From the NCBI GenBank assembly GCA_022750455.1, contig JAKIVR010000013.1, forward strand, positions 1 to 44,745: 44,745 bases of DNA, written 5' to 3'. This DNA comes from Thermoplasmata archaeon (GTDB lineage: Archaea; Thermoplasmatota; Thermoplasmata; Lutacidiplasmatales; UBA184). The position numbers were made by a program, and so were the translations under genes. The notes under the pieces were generated by a model. That model saw only the letters and a list, made by a program, of their open reading frames with translations, was not told the DNA's origin and ran no database searches. Shown here piece after piece: positions 33,294-40,454 of this stretch. Every line of letters begins with the position of its first letter. Positions within the stretch are counted from its first letter, which is position 1.

Positions 33294-34366
33294 CCGATTC
33301 GACCGACCGAGTACCGGTCGCCATCCTGGGCGCGGGGGGGCTCATCGGTCAGCATCTGGTGCGCATGCTGGCCGGCCACCCTCGATTCGAGGTGCGAGCG
33401 TTCGGCGGAGGCGACCGAACTCGCGGCCGTTCGTTGGAGGACCTCTGGGCCCTGTCCGAAGAGCTGCCGCCCGAGGCCGCGGGAGAACGACTCCGGGCGT
33501 TCACGCCCGCCACCCTCTCGCGCGCGGGGATCCGGGTGGCGTTCTCCGCCCTACCCTCCGGCACGGCGGGACGGTTCGAATCCGAGCTCGAACGTCGCGG
33601 CGTGGCGGTCTTCTCGAACGCGGCCGATCACCGGATGGACCCGACCCACCCGCTGCTGATCCCCGAGGTCAACGGTCCGGACCTGGCGAGGATCCTCGGC
33701 GCGCCAGGACGACGCACGCCCCTCGTGACCAATCCGAACTGCTCGGGCACGGGCGTCGCCCTGGCGCTCGCGCCGGTGTGGAGCCGGCTGCGGCCGAAGG
33801 CGGTTCATCTCGCCACGTACCAAGCGATCTCTGGGGCCGGACTTCCCGGGGTCTCAGCGTACGCGATCACCGACAACGTCGTGCCGTACGTCGAGGAGGA
33901 GGAGGAGAAGGTCACGCGGGAGTGTCGACGGCTCCTCGCCACGACCGACCGTCATCCGGGAGGCGCGACGCCGGTTCCGTTCTTGGCCCATGCGGTACGC
34001 GTGGGCAGTCGAGACGGTCATCTCGTTGCGGTGACCGTGGAGGCGCGAGGCCGGCCGAGTCGCACCGACCTCCTCGACGCGTGGCGCCGGTTCGATCCGC
34101 TCGCCGCTCTCGACCTGCCGACAGCCCCCCATCCGCCGATCGTCGTCCGTCCTGAGGTCGACCGACCGCAGCCGCACCGAGACCGGTGGGCCGGGACGCC
34201 CGCACGGGCCCGGGGCATGGCGGCAACGATCGGAAGAGTTCGGTGGGAACCGCCGTACCTCCGTTTCTTCGTCCTAACCCACAATGCCGTGCGGGGCGGC
34301 GCGGGGGCGGCCGTGCTCAACGGAGAGTACGCCGCGGCGCTCGGATACCTCCCGACCGGTCGGTGA
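33290..34366 (+). CDS. asd: Aspartate-semialdehyde dehydrogenase
   Basis: This 358-residue enzyme reduces aspartyl phosphate to aspartate semialdehyde. It has the Rossmann start VAILGAGGLIGQHLVRML, the catalytic Cys in LVTNPNCSGTGVALAL, QAISGAGLPGVSAY and the His region VGSRDGHLVAV, as in archaeal/fungal-type enzymes. The start is ATG 33290, overlapping aroC; the track start at 33203 lies within aroC. Besides lysine, threonine and methionine synthesis, archaea use aspartate semialdehyde as a precursor of the aromatic ring in the DKFP route, which would explain its place between aroC and trpF. That link is inference. Confidence 0.95.
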   Translation: MTDSTDRVPVAILGAGGLIGQHLVRMLAGHPRFEVRAFGGGDRTRGRSLEDLWALSEELPPEAAGERLRAFTPATLSRAGIRVAFSALPSGTAGRFESELERRGVAVFSNAADHRMDPTHPLLIPEVNGPDLARILGAPGRRTPLVTNPNCSGTGVALALAPVWSRLRPKAVHLATYQAISGAGLPGVSAYAITDNVVPYVEEEEEKVTRECRRLLATTDRHPGGATPVPFLAHAVRVGSRDGHLVAVTVEARGRPSRTDLLDAWRRFDPLAALDLPTAPHPPIVVRPEVDRPQPHRDRWAGTPARARGMAATIGRVRWEPPYLRFFVLTHNAVRGGAGAAVLNGEYAAALGYLPTGR

Positions 34367-34424
34367 CGAGGAGGCCCAAGCTTTTGCCGCCCCCCGTCTC
34401 TGCTCTCGTCGGTCGGACCCTCGC

Positions 34425-35072
34425 ATGAAGACGTTCGTGAAGTTCTGCGGCCTCACCGAGGCTGCCAGCGTGGCGGAAGTTCCCGAGAACGGCGCCGGCG
34501 GGTTCGTGATCGATGTGCCTGGCTCCCCACGCTCCCTTACCATCGAGCAGGCGCTACCGCTCCTCGACGCATTGCCCCCCGGGGCGGAAGCGTGGGCGGT
34601 GGTGCTCCAGCCGTCGGCGGAGCGGATCCATGCCCTGTACGACGATCTGGGGATCGACCGCATCCAGGTCTACGGAGAGGTGCCCCCCGAGATCGAGTTC
34701 CTCGAACGGCATCACGTGGTCCCGGTCCTCCCGATCCTGCCGGTCGGGTCGACCGGAGAGGACCCGAAGGTGCCTCCCTCCGATGACTATCCGCGCCTCT
34801 TCTTCGACCTTCCGGGAACGCCCGTGGTCGGGGGTAGCGCCGAGCGCGTCGATTGGGCCCGATGCGCCCACCTCGTGGAAACGAACCCCGGCCGGAAATT
34901 CGTCTTGAGCGGGGGATTGACCCCAGAGAACGTCGGGGAGGCGCTGCAGACGGTCCGAACCTGGGGCGTGGATGTCGCCCTGGGAGTCGAATCGGCGCCG
35001 GGGACCAAGGACATCGCCCGGATGCGCGCGTTCAAGTCGGCCGTCGAGGCCGGCGAAGCCGGGCTCTACTGA
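34425..35072 (+). CDS. trpF: Phosphoribosylanthranilate isomerase
   Basis: This 215-residue TIM-barrel enzyme performs the third step of tryptophan synthesis. Signatures are the catalytic Cys in VKFCGLT, the catalytic Asp in LFFDLPGTP, GGSAERVDWA, KFVLSGGLTPENV and the phosphate-binding DVALGVESAPGTKD. The first barrel units are slightly shortened compared with bacterial TrpF. ATG 34425 is chosen because it begins at the first strand; the track start 34284 lies in asd. It follows asd by 58 bases, with an AAGCTTTT element at 34379-34386 that could be an internal promoter. The rest of the trp genes are not in the window. Confidence 0.93.
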   Translation: MKTFVKFCGLTEAASVAEVPENGAGGFVIDVPGSPRSLTIEQALPLLDALPPGAEAWAVVLQPSAERIHALYDDLGIDRIQVYGEVPPEIEFLERHHVVPVLPILPVGSTGEDPKVPPSDDYPRLFFDLPGTPVVGGSAERVDWARCAHLVETNPGRKFVLSGGLTPENVGEALQTVRTWGVDVALGVESAPGTKDIARMRAFKSAVEAGEAGLY

Positions 35073-35099
35073 GGGCACCGGCGGGCGCCGGATCCGTCG

Positions 35100-36347
35100 C
35101 TAGTCCCCATCGGAGTCGATGTCACCGAGCGCCGAGCTCCCATCATACCTCAGCAGCTCGACGATCTGCACGTCCCCCGTGGTCACGTGCGCCGGCAACG
35201 ACGCGAACGACAACGGGGGGGCATAGTACTGGGCATCCACCGAGATCCAGTACAGGAAGCTGGCGAGCCACAACGCCGAGTTCTTGGGGAGGAGCCCGTG
35301 GCCGGTGTGCACGAGATCGGTGTACGAGATCGCATAGGTAAACGTGGTGAGCGGGTACGAGACGTTCCCCCCCCCATCGAGCAACGAAACGTTCTGCCAG
35401 CTCTCGTTGCCGAGCGGTAGACCTCCATCGGAGGCGAGGACCGCGGAGGTGACGTTGGCGGACGAGGGGGCCACAAAGACCCCGGCCGGGTTCTGCACCT
35501 TGGCGTAGGTGAGTCCGTCCTCCTGGGCGTACGCGAGGCCGACGTAGGCGATGCCCCCCGGGGTCGCCTGGAGGGTCGACGCCGTCCCTCCATCCCCATT
35601 CGCTTCGATCCCGACGGGCCAGGAGAGCGTCGCACTTTGGCCGATGTCGGAGCTCCACGTCGCATTACTTCGGGAGAGGTATCCCGAGAGCACGTAGTTG
35701 GTGCTGCTTCCGGGCGCTCCGTGGATCGGAGTGATCGTAAGGCTCGAGGGGAGGTGGACGCCGGGATTGATGGCGGCGATCGCCGAATCGTTCCACGCGG
35801 TGATCTCGCCGAGGTAGATCCCCGCCAGGACGGCCCCCGTGAGGTTGAGTCCGGAGGGCACGCCGGGGACGTTGTAGGAGATCGCGAGCGCGCCGGTGGC
35901 GATGGGCAACGTCAGCACGGGGGCGGGGAAGCTGGCGAGCGTCGTCGCGTTCAACGGCTCTTCCGTCGTGGCGAAGTCGGTGCTCCCGGAGATCAATTGG
36001 GCCACACCTTCCTCGGCGCTCGACGAGTTGTAGGCGATCCGGACCGTGACGCATCCCTTGGAACCGGCGTACGCCCCGGTCCACATCTGCATCAAGGGCG
36101 CGACGAAGGTGGAACCGGAGCCGGTGAGATTGACGTCCCCGGAGCACTTGGGATCCAGGCCGAGGGTATTCGGAGAGTGGGTGAACCAGCCCGTGGCCCA
36201 CGCGGCTCCCGCTGTTAGGGCGATCACTAGGACGACGGCCACGCCGACCTGCACCAGGCGACGTTGACGCTTGGCCCGGAAATGTGCCTTCTCCTCCGGT
36301 TCGATATCGAGGGGCGGTTGGGAGAACGGTTTTACTGGCGTGCTCAT
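35100..36347 (-). CDS. pstS: PstS-like phosphate-binding protein, membrane-anchored
   Basis: This 415-residue protein has a 31-residue cytoplasmic N-tail, a membrane helix (VQVGVAVVLVIALTAGAAWATGW) and a PstS-type periplasmic-binding fold: LTGSGSTFVAPLMQMW, VRIAYNSSSAEEGVAQLISGSTDFATTEEPL, YLGEITAWNDSAIAAINPG, PIHGAPGSSTNYVLSGYLS and GGIAYVGLAYAQ. The GSGSTF and GSTDFA loops are those that contact phosphate. There is no lipobox Cys; anchoring is by the uncleaved helix. The C-terminus ends in an acidic Asp-rich tail. No pstCAB or phoU genes are nearby, so it is either an orphan or works with genes elsewhere. A TATAT element lies about 60 bases upstream. Confidence 0.9.
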   Translation of the reverse strand: MSTPVKPFSQPPLDIEPEEKAHFRAKRQRRLVQVGVAVVLVIALTAGAAWATGWFTHSPNTLGLDPKCSGDVNLTGSGSTFVAPLMQMWTGAYAGSKGCVTVRIAYNSSSAEEGVAQLISGSTDFATTEEPLNATTLASFPAPVLTLPIATGALAISYNVPGVPSGLNLTGAVLAGIYLGEITAWNDSAIAAINPGVHLPSSLTITPIHGAPGSSTNYVLSGYLSRSNATWSSDIGQSATLSWPVGIEANGDGGTASTLQATPGGIAYVGLAYAQEDGLTYAKVQNPAGVFVAPSSANVTSAVLASDGGLPLGNESWQNVSLLDGGGNVSYPLTTFTYAISYTDLVHTGHGLLPKNSALWLASFLYWISVDAQYYAPPLSFASLPAHVTTGDVQIVELLRYDGSSALGDIDSDGD

Positions 36348-36415
36348 GAGCCACGTGGTCGTCGGCCCCCGACAGGAGAACGACCCCCCTAGGATTCCTC
36401 AGGCAGGGGATATAG

Positions 36416-37363
36416 CTACCCACTCCCGACGACGGCGGGCGGGCCGGGCGTCGCGTTCAGGAGCTGCAAGTAGGCATCCTCCAGCGCGAGCGTGGCGTTG
36501 GAGAACTGGGCAATGGGACCCAGCCGCAGACAGCCGGCCAAGATCCGCCCTCGGGCCTCCTCACTTCCGTCAAATCGCAGCCGGTAGTGCAGGTCGGAGA
36601 GGCGCTCGACCGCTCCCACGTCCGCCCCGAAGGCGGAGAACGCCGCGAGGGGTACCGCCCGGAGGAACTCCACGTCGAGCTGCCGGCTCGGAGCCCTCGC
36701 GATCACGTTCTCGACGTGGTCCTTGAGGACGACGTGGCCCCGGTCGAGAATGAGGACATCGTCGCAGACCTCTGCGATGTCGGCGACCTGATGGGAGACG
36801 AGGAGAATGAGGTGGTCCTTCTTGAGCCGTCCGAGGAGGTTGCGGACGAGGACGCGCTCGGCCGGATCGAGGGCACTGCTCGGCTCGTCGAGGAGCAGAA
36901 CGCTGGGATCCCCGATCAAGGCGGCCGCCAAGGCGACCCGCTGACGCTGGCCCTTGGAGAGCGCGCCACACCGTCGTTCGAGCGGCGGCAGCTTCAGCTC
37001 CTCGTGCAGCCGGGCGATCTCGAAATCGATCCCCTCCCGGGACAGGCTCCGGATCTGGCCGACGGTGCGAAGGGCCTCCGCCACCGATTGGGTCGGGTAC
37101 GGTTCCGGGGTCTCGATGAGGGCGCCCACGTCCCACAGCGCGGCCTGCCGGTTCTCGGTGACCTCCAAGCCGTTCAAGAGCGCCCGGCCCCCCGTGGGCC
37201 GGAGCAGCCCCACCAGGAGTTTCAACGTCGTGGTCTTTCCGGCTCCGTTGGGTCCCAGGTACCCGATGGCGCCCGGGCCCTCGTAGCGGAACGTGACGTC
37301 GTCCAGAACGGGGCCGGCTTTGCGGAAGCTCTTCGACAGGTGCCGAACGTCGATGGACGGCAT
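36416..37363 (-). CDS. ABC transporter ATP-binding protein
   Basis: This 315-residue ATPase has Walker A GPNGAGKTT, signature ALSKGQRQRVALA, Walker B VLLLDEPSSALD and the switch His in LVSHQVAD. A C-terminal domain of about 95 residues (RQLDVEFLRAVPLAAFSAFGADVGAVERL...) follows, as in ABC-2 ATPases. It begins 3 bases after the upstream permease gene and is surely its partner. The substrate is unknown; the pair resembles exporters for peptides or hydrophobic compounds. It is separated from the PstS-like gene by 68 bases containing that gene's TATA-like element. Confidence 0.95.
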   Translation of the reverse strand: MPSIDVRHLSKSFRKAGPVLDDVTFRYEGPGAIGYLGPNGAGKTTTLKLLVGLLRPTGGRALLNGLEVTENRQAALWDVGALIETPEPYPTQSVAEALRTVGQIRSLSREGIDFEIARLHEELKLPPLERRCGALSKGQRQRVALAAALIGDPSVLLLDEPSSALDPAERVLVRNLLGRLKKDHLILLVSHQVADIAEVCDDVLILDRGHVVLKDHVENVIARAPSRQLDVEFLRAVPLAAFSAFGADVGAVERLSDLHYRLRFDGSEEARGRILAGCLRLGPIAQFSNATLALEDAYLQLLNATPGPPAVVGSG

Positions 37364-37366
37364 GAT

Positions 37367-38218
37367 CTATCCGGTCGACTCCTTGCGATTGTACAGGAAC
37401 AGGCTCAGCAGGAAGAACACCACGACGTACGCGCTGATGATCACGGCCCCCTCCGACGGATACGCGGTCCAGAGGGTCGTGTACTGGCCGGTCCCGACCG
37501 GAAGTTCGGCCACGTGGCTGAAATCGATGTCGAGTACGTTGGGAATGCCGTTGCCGGCGTAGTTGAGCGAGAACCACGGCTCCTGGCCGGTCAGCTCCAC
37601 GGTCGTTTCCAAGGTCATGAAACCGACGTACAAAGTGAGGATCGTCGTGAGCACTCCCGCCGAGGGGGAACGTACCACGGCGCTGATGCAGAACGCCACG
37701 CTCACGGCGGCTAAGGTCAGGACGACGTACAGGCCGAAGGTGATGCCGACCTTGAGCCACGGGACATCGCCGATCCCGAAGAAGTAGGCACCGCCGAGGA
37801 TCCCGATCACGAAGAAGATGACCAGGATCGCCAGGATCGCGAGAGTCGCCGATACGTACCGCCCGGCGAGGAGGGTACGGCGATGGATCGGCAGGACCAG
37901 CATGTAGTAGCCGGTCCCCGTCGAAAAGTCGACGCTGAGGGCGTCCCCGGCAAAGAAGGCGGCCCCCATGAAGATCCACAGGTTGCCCCACTGGTAGAAG
38001 TTGCTCAGGTACTCCGAGTAGCTGTAGAGTTGGACCGCCCGGACGAGCGTGACCCCCGATTGGAGCTCGAGGAGGATGGTGACCGCCGAAATGAGTACGA
38101 TGAAGCCAAGGAGGCCGAGGAACCGATAGCTGCGGAGGTAGTGGCTCACCTGGCTGGTGACCACCGCATACCACTGTCTCAGTTCGTTCGGGCGGGAACG
38201 CGTCGGGCGCTCGGTCAT
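37367..38218 (-). CDS. ABC-2 type transporter permease
   Basis: This 283-residue protein has six hydrophobic helices, beginning RFLGLLGFIVLISAVTILLEL, then LWIFMGAAFFAGDALSVDFSTGTGYYMLVLPIHRRTLLAGRY (the coupling loop typical of ABC-2 permeases), ATLAILAILVIFFVIGILGG, GITFGLYVVLTLAAVSVAFCIS, GVLTTILTLYVGFMTLETTV and GAVIISAYVVVFFLLSLFLYN. An external loop lies between helices five and six. It is first in the two-gene unit with the ATPase. A TAATATGACC element about 70 bases upstream may be its promoter, giving a leader of about 45 bases. Confidence 0.93.
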   Translation of the reverse strand: MTERPTRSRPNELRQWYAVVTSQVSHYLRSYRFLGLLGFIVLISAVTILLELQSGVTLVRAVQLYSYSEYLSNFYQWGNLWIFMGAAFFAGDALSVDFSTGTGYYMLVLPIHRRTLLAGRYVSATLAILAILVIFFVIGILGGAYFFGIGDVPWLKVGITFGLYVVLTLAAVSVAFCISAVVRSPSAGVLTTILTLYVGFMTLETTVELTGQEPWFSLNYAGNGIPNVLDIDFSHVAELPVGTGQYTTLWTAYPSEGAVIISAYVVVFFLLSLFLYNRKESTG

Positions 38219-38304
38219 CGAACCCTCGGCGAGCCCCCCCGGACGGCGGGGTCCACCGACGTCCTCGACATTGGTTCGAAGTAGGTCATATTACCTCCCC
38301 CACC

Positions 38305-39066
38305 TCAGATCGCGTTCACGAGGAAGCCGAGCACGAACCCCGCCAAGAGTCCGAGATACACCAGCTGCTGGCGGGCGATAGAGGCGTCCCGGGTCTCCGC
38401 GGGCCGGAACGCGGCCTTCAGCATCGGCAGAATCGCGTACAGGATCGCTCCGATGGCAAGGGCGTCGAACAGCACATCGAGATTGACGCTGTTGTAGAAG
38501 TATCCCAAGATCCCCCCGAACACCGTCGGAAGACCTCCGATCAAGAAGAACAAGGAGATGAGTCCGAGCGACGGGCGGGTGGTGCCGAGGAACGGCGCCG
38601 TGATCGGGAACCCCTCGGTCACGTTCTGCAGGAAGAAACCGATGAAGATCACCGAGAGGAGGCCGGTGAGGCCGATCGCCCAGCTCGAGCCGAACACCAG
38701 CCCTTCGGTCAGGTTTTGAAATCCGATGGCGAGGGCGACGATGAGGGCCAGACCGCGGGGGCTGACGTCCTTCTCGCGTCCCGCTCGCTGCTCGGCGACG
38801 AACAGGATGCCGAAGGCGGCGACCAGCCCCACCACAAAGAGGACAGCGACCGTCGGGGCCGCGATGTACGAGCCGTTGGGGTACAGATCGGGCGCCACGT
38901 CCGAGAAGACATCGGCGAGGAGGAAGACGAGAATGCCGATCGCGATGGCATTGAGCATCACCAGCGTCCGCGATTGCATCTGCTTGGCGAGAATGATGGG
39001 TAGGGAGAGGAAGATCGACAATCCCATGATCGTCGACAGCAAGGCAAGCTCCGGCAGTCCGCTCAA
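38305..39066 (-). CDS. ZIP family metal transporter with QNxTEG motifs
   Basis: This 253-residue protein has about eight membrane helices. The ZIP metal-site helices are recognisable as IGFQNLTEGLVFGSSW (helix 4) and FFLQNVTEGFPITAPF (helix 5). In typical ZIPs helix 4 reads HNxPEG and helix 5 carries a similar His/Glu motif; here both read QNxTEG, so the His ligands are Gln while Asn and Glu are kept. It should move a divalent metal, perhaps with altered preference. There is no His-rich loop. It is divergent from a small ferritin-like gene pair, with a palindrome in the gap that may be a metal-responsive operator. Confidence 0.88.
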   Translation of the reverse strand: MSGLPELALLSTIMGLSIFLSLPIILAKQMQSRTLVMLNAIAIGILVFLLADVFSDVAPDLYPNGSYIAAPTVAVLFVVGLVAAFGILFVAEQRAGREKDVSPRGLALIVALAIGFQNLTEGLVFGSSWAIGLTGLLSVIFIGFFLQNVTEGFPITAPFLGTTRPSLGLISLFFLIGGLPTVFGGILGYFYNSVNLDVLFDALAIGAILYAILPMLKAAFRPAETRDASIARQQLVYLGLLAGFVLGFLVNAI

Positions 39067-39212
39067 TTAGTCACCGCTGAGTGTGGAAACCGGGGGAGTT
39101 CATAATTCTGCCTGTGAATCCGTATCACGCACCATTCGCGTTGTGAACACCGCCCAGGGGCGGCGTTTCTCCCGACGAACCGGCGTTCTCGGTGTGTCCA
39201 ACCACTCACAAA

Positions 39213-39227
39213 CATCACAATGTGATG
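39213..39227. promoter_or_regulatory. Perfect palindrome CATCACA-A-TGTGATG
   Basis: Seven-base arms around one central base form a perfect palindrome in the 158-base gap between the ZIP gene and the divergent small genes. It overlaps the ATG of the short ORF at 39225. Position and symmetry suit a dimeric repressor, possibly a metal regulator. The regulator is not identified. Confidence 0.5.
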
Positions 39228-39365
39228 AGACGAACCCGAGTCCTCATTCGGCTCCCAAGTTCGGAGGCTTCCGGCGAGAAGGTCGTGTCGACGGAGCCGG
39301 CTCCACCGGCGACGTGGGTCCAATTGACCCAAGCGATGGCCGCCCGAGAGCTCGTCGAGGGGTGA
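39225..39365 (+). CDS. Possible 46-residue ORF upstream of the ferritin-like gene
   Basis: This ATG frame encodes 46 residues (MRRTRVLIRLPSSEASGEKVV...AARELVEG) and ends in a GTGA overlap with the next gene. The start lies within the palindrome, which is unusual. I recognise no family. The overlap pattern matches other coupled genes in the window, which is the main support. It could also be non-coding leader sequence. Confidence 0.35.
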   Translation: MRRTRVLIRLPSSEASGEKVVSTEPAPPATWVQLTQAMAARELVEG

Positions 39366-39640
39366 GCCGTTCGAGCGCCTCGGGAATCACCCGCGACGAC
39401 GTCGACCGGTTGATTGCCCGGGAGCACGAGGCCGAATCAGTGATCAACCCCGATCCAGGGAACGGGCTGGGAGGCATCATGGGACTGTTGTGGGAGAGCA
39501 TGGCGGCGGACGAGCGCAAGCACGATGCCCTCCTTGAGCGCCTCCGAACGCCCGAAATGTTAGGCGAAACAGGAGCTCCTTCGCCTCTCTGGAGGCTCGC
39601 TCGAACCTCCGCCCGAACTCTCGCCGTCGGCCCGGGTTGA
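39362..39640 (+). CDS. Small ferritin-like/hemerythrin-like helical protein
   Basis: This 92-residue protein starts at GTG 39362; the track start at 39083 includes promoter sequence. The core ITRDDVDRLIAREHEAESVI ... GGIMGLLWESMAADERKHDALLERL has two helices with E-x2-H-like spacing (REHEAE, ADERKH), resembling half of a ferritin-like four-helix bundle in which Glu and His bind iron. It would need to dimerise to make a full site, or may be a remnant of a longer gene. The remaining tail is Arg/Pro/Gly-rich. It is divergent from the ZIP transporter. The family call is tentative. Confidence 0.5.
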   Translation: MSRSSASGITRDDVDRLIAREHEAESVINPDPGNGLGGIMGLLWESMAADERKHDALLERLRTPEMLGETGAPSPLWRLARTSARTLAVGPG

Positions 39641-39782
39641 CACGCCTCCCCGCCGGGTCCGCCGGGCGCGGGGGCCCCGTGTTCCGGCGCTCGACTCCGA
39701 TAGCGAGGCTGAGGCCAGAGCTCGGTCGGATTCCTCGCGCGGAGGTCGGCGATGCCGTGGGGCCTAGTCCTGCCGGGCGCGA

Positions 39783-40304
39783 TCAGCCGGTCTGCTTGTA
39801 GGCGAAGTAGTAGAACACGAGGTACCCGAGGACCGTGTTCGCGACCCAGAGGCACCACGTCCCGATCATGAGCCAGCGAAAGTTCTGAATGGCGAGCCGT
39901 TTCGGAAATCCGGCCCACCGCATCCGAAGCAACAGATACACCGCGGCGACGGCGACGATGGAGCCCACCACGATGTGGGCCATCAACAGATTCGCGTCCG
40001 GCAGCGGGGTTCCTCCGTAGCTGAAGTACGAGCCCGAACCGCCGGTCCCGTATCCCAAGCCCCCAGGGGTGTAGTACCAACCCGACAGGAGGCTGGGGAT
40101 CATCCACACGACGAGGCCGATCCCCGAGAGGAGGATCGCCGCGGTCATGATGTTCTTGTGGACGTTTTCCGACGGGACAGGACCGCCCCGCGCGAACTCC
40201 CGGTGGGATCGGTGTCCGTACACCAGTCCGAGGGAAAGCAAGGCGAGCGCCCCGCTTTGGAGGGCCAAGTTCAGCTCGGCTCCGAGGGGGATCGGCGGGC
40301 CCAT
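39783..40304 (-). CDS. DUF420-like integral membrane protein
   Basis: This 173-residue protein has four to five membrane helices: ELNLALQSGALALLSLGLVYG, NIMTAAILLSGIGLVVWMIPSLLSG, NLLMAHIVVGSIVAVAAVYLLL and WLMIGTWCLWVANTVLGYLVFYY. Conserved His residues in ENVHKNIMT and LMAHIVVG sit at helix ends as in DUF420/YozB-like proteins, often found near cytochrome oxidase genes and possibly heme-linked. A Gly/Tyr-rich outer loop (YYTPGGLGYGTGGSGSYFSYGG) is notable. I use ATG 40304 because a TATA-like GATTATC lies about 28 bases upstream; the track ORF starts at 40388. It is monocistronic. Confidence 0.72.
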   Translation of the reverse strand: MGPPIPLGAELNLALQSGALALLSLGLVYGHRSHREFARGGPVPSENVHKNIMTAAILLSGIGLVVWMIPSLLSGWYYTPGGLGYGTGGSGSYFSYGGTPLPDANLLMAHIVVGSIVAVAAVYLLLRMRWAGFPKRLAIQNFRWLMIGTWCLWVANTVLGYLVFYYFAYKQTG

Positions 40305-40327
40305 CGGCCACCGACTCGAGAGGGCCC

Positions 40328-40335
40328 AGATAATC
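40328..40335 (-). promoter_or_regulatory. TATA-like box for the DUF420-like gene
   Basis: The minus strand reads GTGATTATCTGG about 28 bases before the ATG at 40304, matching leaderless spacing and favouring that start. Confidence 0.45.
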
Positions 40336-40454
40336 ACTTGCTCGGACCCGCGAGGCCACGCTCGACGGAGATTCGTGCGGAGGAGCAACGAATCCTCGGT
40401 CGGACGCGGGGGCCCGCCCGCTCGCGGCGATCCGGAGCTCCCGAAAGGATTCCG

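Noticed and set aside
39641-39782. GC-rich stem-like stretch between convergent genes
   Set aside because: CCCCGC and GCGGGG can pair, but the arms are short and flanked by alternative pairings, so I do not list it as a terminator.
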